From NCBI GenBank assembly GCA_937894465.1, contig CALCRE010000047.1:1-64000 (forward strand): a stretch of DNA of 64,000 bases, given 5' to 3'. The notes below the pieces were generated by a model. It saw only the letters and a program-made list of their open reading frames with translations. It searched no databases and had not been told where the DNA came from. Position numbers and translations under genes: made by a program. Positions 10,897-22,700 of this stretch are shown here, one piece after another. Positions within the stretch are counted from its first letter, which is position 1. Each line of letters begins with the position of its first letter. Origin of the DNA: an uncultured Clostridia bacterium. Its GTDB lineage: Bacteria; Bacillota; Clostridia; JAAYHZ01.

Positions 10897-13304
10897 GTGT
10901 TCCCCGCGCATGCGGGGGTGATCCTTGCTTTTCCTCCGAAAACCAGGATCCATTAGTGTGTTCCCCGCGCATGCGGGGGTGATCCTATCATAAGTTACGT
11001 ACTTTTGCAAGCATGTTTGTGTTCCCCGCGCATGCGGGGGTGATCCTATTGTGATCCCGAATGGCAAGCTGATGCTTTAGTGTTCCCCGCGCATGCGGGG
11101 GTGATCCTAAAAGGTGACCTACTTCATGGGCAATCGTAAAGTGTTCCCCGCGCATGCGGGGGTGATCCTAGCCGATTGAAATTACATTACGGCATTATCA
11201 AGTGTTCCCCGCGCATGCGGGGGTGATCCTGTGTCGGTGTTCGGTGTCTTGGATCTTGACCAGTGTTCCCCGCGCATGCGGGGGTGATCCTAAAGCATCC
11301 AAAGCTTCCGGCAAAGCATCTACGTGTTCCCCGCGCATGCGGGGGTGATCCTTTCTGACCGACAATTGGAAACTATTAGAAGCAGTGTTCCCCGCGCATG
11401 CGGGGGTGATCCTTACTGAAGAAATAATATTACATTTGTGTTACAGTGTTCCCCGCGCATGCGGGGGTGATCCTGCAGACATTGATTGATCGGCATGGAG
11501 GTAACTGTGTTCCCCGCGCATGCGGGGGTGATCCCTTTTTCTTTAGCCCAAAGTTTCACAACATCTTGTGTTCCCCGCGCATGCGGGGGTGATCCTTATC
11601 TTCGGGTTCCCCGTATGAATCTCTGCCGGTGTTCCCCGCGCATGCGGGGGTGATCCTGAATGACGTTTTTCAGAAGAAGAACAACGAGGGTGTTCCCCGC
11701 GCATGCGGGGGTGATCCTGAATGACGTTTTTCAGAAGAAGAACAACGAGGGTGTTCCCCGCGCATGCGGGGGTGATCCTTGGTCGTACTGGATCTGGTAA
11801 AACATACGGAGGTGTTCCCCGCGCATGCGGGGGTGATCCTTAATGACAACGGATGGAAAGTTTTAAAACTTGTTGTTCCCCGCGCATGCGGGGGTGATCC
11901 GTATCCGGATATGCCGTTTGTTACGGCAATAATGTGTTCCCCGCGCATGCGGGGGTGATCCTTTGGATTAGACTATGAAAAAAGTGTCATAGAGGTGTTC
12001 CCCGCGCATGCGGGGGTGATCCTGATGGAAAAGGATAAAAACACGTTAGACGAAAGTGTTCCCCGCGCATGCGGGGGTGATCCTGTTGGCATTCTGTGCA
12101 ATCAAATGGTGATCTGGTGTTCCCCGCGCATGCGGGGGTGATCCTACTACGACACAGATCACTTAGAAAAGGTTAAAGTGTTCCCCGCGCATGCGGGGGT
12201 GATCCTCGTCCCGGATCAGTTTGTAAGCCCCTAAATACGTGTTCCCCGCGCATGCGGGGGTGATCCTACTTTACAGTGAAATTTGCTGTTATAACGATAG
12301 TGTTCCCCGCGCATGCGGGGGTGATCCCAAATAAGTTGGTTTTTTTGTATCTCGTCCACAAGTGTTCCCCGCGCATGCGGGGGTGATCCTAACCCGAATA
12401 TCAACTGAAACCAAGAAATACCGTGTTCCCCGCGCATGCGGGGGTGATCCTAAATCTTAACGGAGGTAATTTAACATGACGTAGTGTTCCCCGCGCATGC
12501 GGGGGTGATCCCCATGCTCTGTTTTGGTAGTTTTCGCATGTTTCGTGTTCCCCGCGCATGCGGGGGTGATCCTGGTACCGATCATCATAACAGAAAAACA
12601 AAGACGTGTTCCCCGCGCATGCGGGGGTGATCCTTGAAATAGATTCTTTCCTTTTTTTTCTTCAAGTGTTCCCCGCGCATGCGGGGGTGATCCCAAAACA
12701 TACAGAGGTATTATACAGATTTTGATGTGTTCCCCGCGCATGCGGGGGTGATCCTAGTTGCCTAACGTGATCTCATTCCTCGGTATAGTGTTCCCCGCGC
12801 ATGCGGGGGTGATCCTATATCTTCATCAAGTGCGTTTGCATCACCTGTGTGTTCCCCGCGCATGCGGGGGTGATCCGTACAGCCCAAGAGAAATCGGATC
12901 CGAAAAGGCGTGTTCCCCGCGCATGCGGGGGTGATCCTAATGGGTATTTATAAAGGTAATGTAAGATTAAGTGTTCCCCGCGCATGCGGGGGTGATCCTA
13001 CGGTTAGCCGGTCCGATAAAACCGGCGTTAGGTGTTCCCCGCGCATGCGGGGGTGATCCTAAACCCCTACTAACGGTTTAGCAATGCGTTATGTGTTCCC
13101 CGCGCATGCGGGGGTGATCCTTAACCGGTTGCAAGGGCAGTTGGTTAGTGCATGTGTTCCCCGCGCATGCGGGGGTGATCCCTCGGGAGCATACAATCTT
13201 ATATTTTCCAGAAGGGTGTTCCCCACTCATGCGGGGGTGATCCTGTCTGTATTATGTAGTGAGTAGGCATCCCCGTGTGTTCCCCGCGCATGCGGGGGTG
13301 ATCC
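10897..13304 (+). CRISPR. Type I-E CRISPR array 2, 40 repeats
   Basis: Forty 28-bp repeats (first 10897-10924, last 13277-13304) enclose 39 spacers of 33 bp, one of 34 bp at 13182-13215. Nearly all repeats carry GCGCATGC in the centre. The penultimate repeat at 13216 has CCCCACTC instead of CCCCGCGC, and the one at 11873 lacks the leading G. Two adjacent spacers (11657-11689 and 11718-11750) are identical, the product of a repeat-spacer duplication. The spacer at 11779-11811 reads GRTGSGKTYG, a P-loop. The reverse complement of 11108-11140 reads FTIAHEVGHLL, an HExxH metallopeptidase motif. Only 35 bp separate the array from cas2, so no ordinary AT-rich leader fits there. Confidence 0.98.
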
Positions 13305-13706
13305 CTCCTGCAGCTCCAACCGTAAAGTAAAGAGTAAGCTTGCAAAACGAGGACTTCCAACGGAGGTTTTAAAAGTTATGCCTGAAAGAAGGTATCAGGT
13401 GACATCGTTATATGCTAAGTATCTTACCTGCGAAAGATGAAAAGAAAATTCGATAAATTCTGCATTTTTTCAGATACAATTGTTAATATATCACATACAA
13501 ACAGAAATAGTATCGAAATAATAAATTAGACTATTCAAGCAGATTGAAGCTGATAATTATTGACTTATGTTTTAACCTAATAGTATGATATGGATAGATA
13601 TTTTATGGTCAAAAAAATTGTATACATAAAAAGTGAAGGCCAAAAGGACTAAAAGGATAATTATCTATATAGATAAATAAAAAAATAAAAATGGGGGGTA
13701 CATATT
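13305..13706. other. Intergenic region between CRISPR array 2 and the SLH protein gene
   Basis: These 402 AT-rich bases hold no convincing gene. A 20-codon ORF (13378-13440, starting MPERRYQV) has a ribosome-like ACGGAGG before it, and its frame is open back to the array, reading LAKRGLPTEVLKVMPERR. It may be a scrap of an older gene, but I do not recognise it. The promoter of the giant surface protein lies at 13560-13589. Confidence 0.5.
13560..13589 (+). promoter_or_regulatory. Predicted promoter of the giant surface-protein gene
   Basis: TTGACT (13560-13565) and TATGAT (13584-13589) are separated by 18 bp, about 120 bp before the GTG start. The implied 5' untranslated region of roughly 110 nt is long and AT-rich and ends in a GGGGGG ribosome site at 13693-13698. 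Confidence 0.5.
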
Positions 13707-16700
13707 GTGAAGATGTTAAAGAAAATCACAAGTATCATTCTAGCCTCTGTTATGTGTTTCACAAGTATGTCTGATCAACTGTTGGGTTTTACTGTAACTT
13801 CAACTGTATATGCAGAAGGAAGTTCGGCAACGGTTAATATCTGTTACGACAACTTCGCCGATACAACGAATTTACAAGTAAACGGCGATATGATTGAAAA
13901 TAATATCTTACGCTTTGTAAATGAAGGAGTCCCTGAAAGTATATTTACAAAAGATGCGATTGTTTTAGGTGAGAACCTTTCTTTTAGTACGGCTTTTTCT
14001 TTCAAAAACCTCTCGCCTTCAGAACCCGCTCCGCAAACAAAGGGCGGTTTTATCTTCACACTGCAACCGATTGGAAACTTCGTTACGACGGATGATTTTC
14101 AACATAATAATATTTCACCTGCAATTAGTATAGCTTTCGAATTTGAATATATTGATGCTTTTATACCTACAGCATTTAGTCCGTCAGTAAAATTAGAGAG
14201 CTCTTCTAGCACTGACTTTTTGATAGCCCAAGAAGCCCCCCCGAAACTTTGCAGTATCAATATGGTTACATATATCAACGGTGACTATGCTAACCCTATA
14301 TCCCGGCACCCTTTGACGACATATTATGTAACCGCTGAGATTGCTGAATATGATCATGTATGGATCGGATATGACGGTGTCAATAAGGAGCTTGAGATTT
14401 TGTATGTTGACCCTTCCGGTAAATATACACATATTACGGAACCGTTGGATCTTGTTTTACCAAATGAAGTGTATGCAGGTTTTATGGGTTCTTTCGGAAA
14501 TGCCGGAAACACAAATACGATCAACAGCTGGTATTTTAAAGATGACTTGTCCATTATGGATCAAGGTATAGTGGATGCCGACATGGCTTTTCTAAATCTT
14601 GAGATGGAACAACTTGAAGTTGATTCTATTGATAATTATACATTTCCTCTTTGCGGGCATTTCGGGAGCACCATCAGTTGGACATCAAGCAATATGGGTG
14701 TGGTGGCAACAGACGGGACTGTAAATCCTCCCTCAATTGGGGAAGGGAATAAAACAGTGATACTAACTGCGGCATTATCGAAGGGGTTACAGGTACGGAC
14801 GACAAGACCGTTTATGATAACAGTCAGAGTACCGGATGTTGTAATTGTCAATGCAGATTTTGAATGGTTAACCGATTTCATTATAAAGAAGAATAACGAC
14901 GATTTAAATCATGTTGTTTCAAACTTGAACCTTCCTACCTTAGGTAATTTCGGAAGCGTGATCAGTTGGGAGTCTAATGATACGGTCATATTAAATTGGG
15001 ATGGAACGGTAAATAGACCTGCTTATAACGAAGTTGATAAGACGGTTACCCTTACTGCTCATATAACAATGAATTATTATACATTAGATAAGACATTCAC
15101 TGTTACGGTAAAAGCTATAGAACCAACTGATGAAGAAAAATTGAATGCTGATGCTTCCTGGTTGAATTTATATATGTTGAATGAGGATTTAAGTGATGTA
15201 ACTTCAGATTTAACTCTTCCGGATACAGGTCCTTCCGGAAGTACCATCAGCTGGGCATCTAATAATACGACAGTCTTGAATGCTGACGGGACTGTAGCAA
15301 GACCTGCATACACAGCAGGGAATGTTGTGGTTACACTGACAGCAACAATCAGCAAGGGTGTAGAAACTACTGATCTCGTATTTACTGTAACAGTCATAAA
15401 GCAAGCTCAAACTGATGTAGAAGCAGTATCTGCTGATGCCGCATTACTAACAGATGCTGTGATCTTAAATGGAAATAGCGCACTGAACAATGTTATGGGT
15501 CATTTAACTTTACCTACTCTTGGTGCAAACGGGAGTACCATCAGCTGGACCTCCAATAATACAACAGTTTTGAATACAGACGGGACTGTGACAAGACCTG
15601 CATACACAGCAGGGAATGTTGTGGTTACACTGACAGCAACAATCAGCAAGGGTGTAGAAACTACTGATCTCGTATTTACTGTAACAGTCATAAAGCAAGC
15701 TCAAACTGATGTAGAAGCAGTATCTGCTGATGCCGCATTACTAACAGATGCTGTGATCTTAAATGGAAATAGCGCACTGAACAATGTTATGGGTCATTTA
15801 ACTTTACCTACTCTTGGTGCAAACGGGAGTACCATCAGCTGGACCTCCAATAATACAACAGTTTTGAATACAGACGGGACTGTAGCAAGACCTGCATACG
15901 CGGCAGGGAATGATGTGGTTTCACTGACAGCAACAATCAGCAAGGGTGTAGAAACTACTGATATCGTATTTACTGTAACAGTCATAAAGCAAGCTCAAAC
16001 AGATGCCGAAGCGGTATCTGCTGATGCGACATTGTTAACAGATAATGTGATCTTAAATGGAAATAGCGCACTGAACAATGTTACAGGTAATTTAAGCTTA
16101 CCTACTCTTGGTGCAAACGGAAGTACGATCAGTTGGGCATCGAATAATACGACAGTTTTAAATGCTGACGGGACTGTAACAAGACCTACATACACAGCAG
16201 GAAATATTGTTGTTACACTGACAGCAACCGTCAGCAAGGGTACAGAAACTACTGATGTTGTGTTTACTGTAACAGTCATAAAGCAAACACAAACCGATGC
16301 AGAAGCAGTATCTGCCGATGCGACATTGCTGACAGATGACGTAATCTTAAATGGAAATAGCGCACTGAACAATGTTGTGAATAATTTAAGCTTACCTACT
16401 CTTGGTGCAAACGGAAGCACCATCAGCTGGGCATCTGACAATACGACAGTCTTGAATGCTGGCGGGATTGTAACCAGGCCTGCATACACAGCAGGGAATG
16501 TTGTTGTTACGCTGACAGCAACGGTTAGCAAGGGAGTAGAAACTACTGATGTTGTGTTTACTGTAACGGTTATAAAACATGAACAAACAGATGCAGAAGC
16601 GGTATCTGCTGATGCCGCATTGCTAACAGATGATGTGATTTTAAATGAAAATAGCGCACTGGATAATGTTACGGGAAATTTAATCCTCCCTGTTCTTGGT

Positions 16701-19700
16701 GCAAACGGGAGCACCATCAGTTGGGAATCCAATAATACGACATTCTTGAGTAATGACGGGACTGTGATTAGACCTTCCTATACTGCAGGTAGCAAGACCG
16801 TTGTTATTACCGCTACCATTAAAAAGGGAGTTGTTACTCAAACAAAATCTTTTGGATTGACGATAAAAGCTTCGGATATTACCGATGAAGAACGTGTATC
16901 ATTAGATTATGCATGGTTAACCAAATACAATGTATTAGAGCTCAATCCTTCGATAAATTCTGTAGAGTGGAATCTTTCATTCCCTGTAGCCGGTCCGAAC
17001 AATTCTGTTATTACTTGGGAGTCAGATATGCTTTCGGTTATTACTAATGACGGTACCGTCATTCGACCGGAATATGGGCAGGGGCATAAATCGGTCAATG
17101 TCACAGCAACTGTAACAAAAGGGATTTTTCAACGAAAAGCACACTACATCTATGTGGTTTTACAAAAACCTGATCTGGAAGCTCCTATGGTGGTAAGCTC
17201 ACTACCTTTTAATAACGGAAGAGCACTCTATGATACAAAGGAAATCACATTGGTATTCAATGAAAACATTATTTTAGGGCCTGCTGCTTTGAGTAATCCG
17301 AATACATATGGAATAAAGCTTCAAGGAACCGATACTGTTTTGTTCCGTGCAGCTATAGAGAATGAAAACAAGCTTATTGTATCAACAACTTCCGGTTTAA
17401 GTGCAGGGGAATACAAGCTAATCATTCCGGCGGGTACTTTTGTTGACAAAGCCGGTAATCAGACAAAAGCTTATGAATTAATCTTTATGGTTTCCCCGAA
17501 ACCGGGAAAATTAACGGTTGTCTCCTCAACACCGAAAGACCTTGAAGTGGATGTAGATGTGAATATAAGAGAAATCCTCATTCAATTTGATTCCACTAAT
17601 CTTGTACGAAATACTAGCTCCATTCCAATATTTTTAAGGGAGAAAACAACTAAGATTAGTCGCTCAAGCTCTTTTTCAGTCACAGGGGATACGGTCACTT
17701 TGAGGATACCGGCACCTCTTTCTTCAGGATTGGTATATGAAATAGTCATACCCGGGGGGATTGTCAAAGATTCGAATAACAACATCAATGAAGAAAAAAT
17801 CATTCAGTTTAGGACGAAGTATTCCGGAGCAAAGCCGGTGCTTGTGAAAACCAAACCTGTGAACGGGCAAATGAATGTTAGTTTAAATGATGTTAGTATT
17901 GAATTAGAGTTCTCGCAGAATATTGATTTTTTGACTCTGACGAATTATATAACTTACCTTGTGGATGACCAAGGAAATAAGTACAATTTTATGCCGTATA
18001 AAATTGGAGGAAGCTCAAAAAGGTGGAAGCTAACAACTCCCCACTTAAGTCATTATAAACAGGGTACAACATACACTTTAGTGGGTCCTTACGGTACTTT
18101 GGAAAACCCGGATTTATTGGAATTCAATGTTCAATTTACAACAGCTTCAAATCGAATGCAGGTAGTTAACAAGTCTCCGAAGTCTTGGTTAGGAAATCCT
18201 TTGGATCAAAAAGTAGAAATTGAATATAACTATCCTGTGGAAATCGGTCCGACCTATTGGGACGTCACTTTCAAGGATTCAAAAGGAAATCCCGTTGACT
18301 TTATTAGGGAAGAGATCGGGAAAAAGGTAACTTTCACACCCATCTCATTACTATCACCGTCTGAAACCTATACGGTAACCATTCCTGAAGGCGCATATAA
18401 AGGAGAAAGTGGATATATAAACGACGGGATTCAGTTTGATTTCCGAACCGTCCAAAAGTTTGATATTAGTATCAATAACCTGATCATTCCGGATCAGGGG
18501 TTTGTTGATAAGATCCTTTTATTCGATGCAGCTGAAGCTGGAAACATTGCCAGAAGAGCAGGGTCAAATGTCTCATCTTATGAGTGGAACATTGACGGGA
18601 AAGTAATCGGAAATCAAAAATATGTGTATTATACATTCATTTCTCCGGGTATTCATAAGCTGACCCTTACCATCATCGATGACAAGAACATTCCTTATGT
18701 TTTCGAAAAAGACATCACTGTGAACCACTTGACTGATATAAGGATGACTTTAAAAGACAATGGTTATTCTCCCCGCGGTGTATTTTTAGCGGATCAAAAT
18801 TCTAAGGGTATTGTATATAAACTTCAATTGACACAAGAAGGCAAAACCGTTTATGGTGAGAAAATTGATGTGGAACTATACTATAAAGGTGTGTTACAGC
18901 GACGATACAACAAAATCACATCAAAATTTGGAGATGACACGTATCTATTTGAATTTAAACCGGAATTCGGAGCTTTTGGCAACTATGAGTTGGTGTTTAC
19001 CTATCAAGGTGTCGGATATAAAGAGGTGATTCGAGAACCTGTGGTTGTTTCATCTTCCCAGGCTACCATGACTCAAGTATTCTCGTTTCGATTGAGAGAC
19101 ATTTTTGCATGGAATAGTCCTGAATATTTTGAGGAAGCTCAAAACCTTCAGGTGATCATCAATGGAGAAAAGATGCTTGCATATAAAAAGTGGGATTCTC
19201 AGCGTGGATATTATGTCTATCAAATCAACAAGATGATGTTGGCAAATACCTACTATCAAATGGAAATTCCTTCTTTTAAGATTGATCGTTGGATTAAGTC
19301 TATTTATGTCGGAAAAGAAGGATCGGATCCTACCGTTATATCCGGATGGCCTTTAAGACCCGGAGGTATTCAAGAAATCAGTGTTAATTACGATGAAAGC
19401 TCTGTGCTTTATCCTTTCACCGAATTCTATTTTGAAGGTGTATCCGCAAAGCTGGTATTTGATGTGGAAGCAGATTGGAAAGAGGCAGAACCCGGATACT
19501 ATGAAATCAAGTCAATGAATGATCGGTTCAATATAAAAGTTCGCTCTAACGGAAGCGGTGTTCAGAAGATTGTTCTTGATCCGGGATTGGAGTTGAAACC
19601 GGGAGAAAATTTGGTCATTCGAATGGTATCCAAGCAAGGTGCGGCATCCGGTTGGATATACTGCCCCTATTTCGTTGTAGTTCCTCAGCCTGAGATTTTA

Positions 19701-22700
19701 GGGCAAAAGCTGTCCATATCCCTTCAAAGTGGGGAATACGCAGTAAACTGGCCTAACGAGTTTACCGGTGCTTTAGGTAGTAAAATAAGTATGTTTGACG
19801 GTGTTCCGGTTTTGGATGGCGGGAACTTCGGCATTGGCGGCGGTATGCCTACATTCGAGGGTGATCTCGAAGGTGATTGGGCGAATCCCGAAATTAACCT
19901 TTCTTTTGGGGCTAGCGGAGGATATGGAGAAAAGAGTAAAAAGAAAGCAGATACTAAATACAAAAAGGTGAAGAAAGTCACCACGGTAGGTTATGAATTT
20001 AGCATTGAGATTGAAGGTGCATTCACCCTTACATATGATTCACAGAGTAAAGAATGGGATATGTATGGATTCTATATTATGTTGATCGGTGACTTTATCA
20101 AAGAGTGGTCCAAAGGATACGACATGATGGGTGTGGGATTCTCCGCAGGAGTTGGTGTCGGAGGTGAAGTCGCCGGAGGATTGAAGGTGGATATGGCAAC
20201 CGACGACACCCAATACAGCGGATTTATAAGGATCACACCACGTGCTTTTCTCAGGGTATCGGGAGACTTTTTGGTGGCTTCTGTGAATGGGTATTTGAAT
20301 GGTTGGATTCCGGTTGAAGTACACTTTCCCACCGGATATATCGGTGCAGACATCCAAATCAGTGCTAAAATTCACGCAAAAGCACTATTATGGTCGAAGA
20401 CAATCTATGAAAAGAATCTGCTATCAGAGCATTGGGATAATGGAAAGCCCCAGGTTGTTATCAAGTCTTTAAAGAACTTTAAAATGTTTGAAGACCCTGA
20501 TACTTTCCAATTGATGTCTAGGGACTATATCAACAGGCAATCCGTTTGGGCAGCACAGGATAGCGGTTTGGTCAGTGTTATGGCTGTTGGATTTAATGAA
20601 AACCCGGATACTGAACTAATGATGGAAAACATGTATCCTGATGCTGAACTTATGATGGTAGAAAACCAAGATGAGTTATGGCTTGTATGGACAGATGACA
20701 ATGCCGAAAGGGATGATGCAAATCGAACTCAATTACGTTTTGCAGTTCAAAGCAACGGCACATGGAGTAAGCCTGTGTGGATCCACGATGACAAAACAGC
20801 TGATTTTGCTCCCGTTGCAGCAAGTACTGGAAACGGTGTGCTCATGGCATGGCAAAACATCGGGAAACACATTACCGAAGAAGATGGCTTATCCGAAATG
20901 TTGAAAAACTCCGAAATCAGTGTCACTCAAACCGGTTATACATCCACCGGGGTGGCACCGAATATTATCACACTGACAAGTGATGATGCTGTGGATCACT
21001 CTCCCCATATTGCAGCACATGGTGATCAGGCATTGCTGGTTTGGACGAAATCAACCGGATTAACCACCGTATTGAATGCAGGAGAAGACCAGCCCGGAAA
21101 AGATGATCATCGTTTATACTATTCTGCTTGGAACAACGGTGTCTGGAGTACCCCGGAAGCCATTTCAAGTGTGTCCGAAACTGTAATGGATGCTCATTTG
21201 GTTATGGAAGGGGAAACCGGCTTGCTGCTATATACATTAGATATGGATCAGGATCTGTATACCACAGAAGACAGAGAAGTTTTTGTAAGACTTTATGAGA
21301 GAAATGCTTGGAGTGATGCAATTCGGCTCTCAAATAATTCTTATCATGATTGTGCTCCGAAAGCTGTGTTTGTAGAAAGCAATTGGTTCATTACGTGGTT
21401 ACAAGAAGGAAACATCCTGTACAGATACGGTTTAGACGGAGATATAAAAGATGAAGAACGATTGCAAAATATTCAAGGGGATTATCAAATTGCTGTTGTT
21501 CCGGGTGAAAAGCCCCTGGTTTCTTTAGTTCATATCAAGCCCGGTGAGGATATGACAACCGGTGCTCATGCTTTCTTCTATGACTTAACATTAGAACAAT
21601 GGGGTAATTCCGTTGCATTGTCGGATTTAGAAAACCATGTGAAAGCGATCAGTTTGGTTTCTACCCAAGATGGAAATATAAATGTTGCATATACCCAAGC
21701 TGACATCATCACAGAGGCAAATCCTATAGTGATTGAAGGTGTGAAGCAATTTGTGGAAACCCCTGCAATCGGAAATCAGACGGATATGAAGTTGTTGACA
21801 TATACACCGGTTCATGATGTAGCCCTTTCTAAAGAAGATGGAATATTGCTCTCCACGGAATTCCCGTTGCCTGAAATTTTAACTTCTGTTTATGTAACTG
21901 TGCAAAACCAAGGAGATTATGCAGAGTACGTGAAAGTACGAATTTATGACGGGGATCCTAACGAACAAGGAGTACTCATCGGTGAAACTCCCATGCAGTT
22001 ACTCCCTGCACATACATCGAAAGAGTTGGAGATCCCTTGGCTGGTAGACACCGAAGAAAAAGCCACTTATCACTTGTACGCAACAATAGAGCCTCAATTC
22101 GGTGTGCAGGAGATCAATGTTGGGAACAACACCATTGATTTGGCATTTTCTACTGCAGATATTGCAATTACCGATTTGATATATGAAAACATGGTGGCGG
22201 ATGAATATGTAGTGACAGTTACTGTAACTAATACCGGAGGAAAAACCTTGGATGGTGCAACGGTGAATTTAGAAAGTGATGTTGATGGAACCGTTTTAGA
22301 GACTAAATCACTTGGGGTTCTCGCACCCGGACAGCGGACTGTTGTAACTTATATGATTTCATCAGAAGGTTTGCCCCTAGGAACAGATGGAAAAGTCAAC
22401 CTACTTGTTCGTGTCAACCCATCGGAGGGTATCACAGAGGATTTCACAGAGAACAATATGAGAAGGTTTTCACTGAAACCTACAGCAATTACCGTTACAG
22501 GAGTAAGCCCCGGGCCGAAAGACAAAAATGTTGCATTGACAAGTAACATAACACTATCATTTAACATGAATGTTTCCGAAGGCACCGGGTATGACCGCAT
22601 CCGGTTAATCGATGAAAACTTGAATGTGATCTCTTCCAAAAAGGAACTACAAGGAGCAACATTGATTGTAACACCGGATCAAACTTTAGATTATGATACC

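Noticed and set aside
10876..13266. Similar repeating-peptide ORFs across array 2
   Set aside because: Same cause: CRISPR repeat translation, a well-known false annotation.
15995..16732. A 245-codon antisense ORF inside the surface-protein gene
   Set aside because: It is a shadow of the 294-bp coding repeats; each repeat keeps the antisense frame open, and there is no ribosome site or promoter for it.
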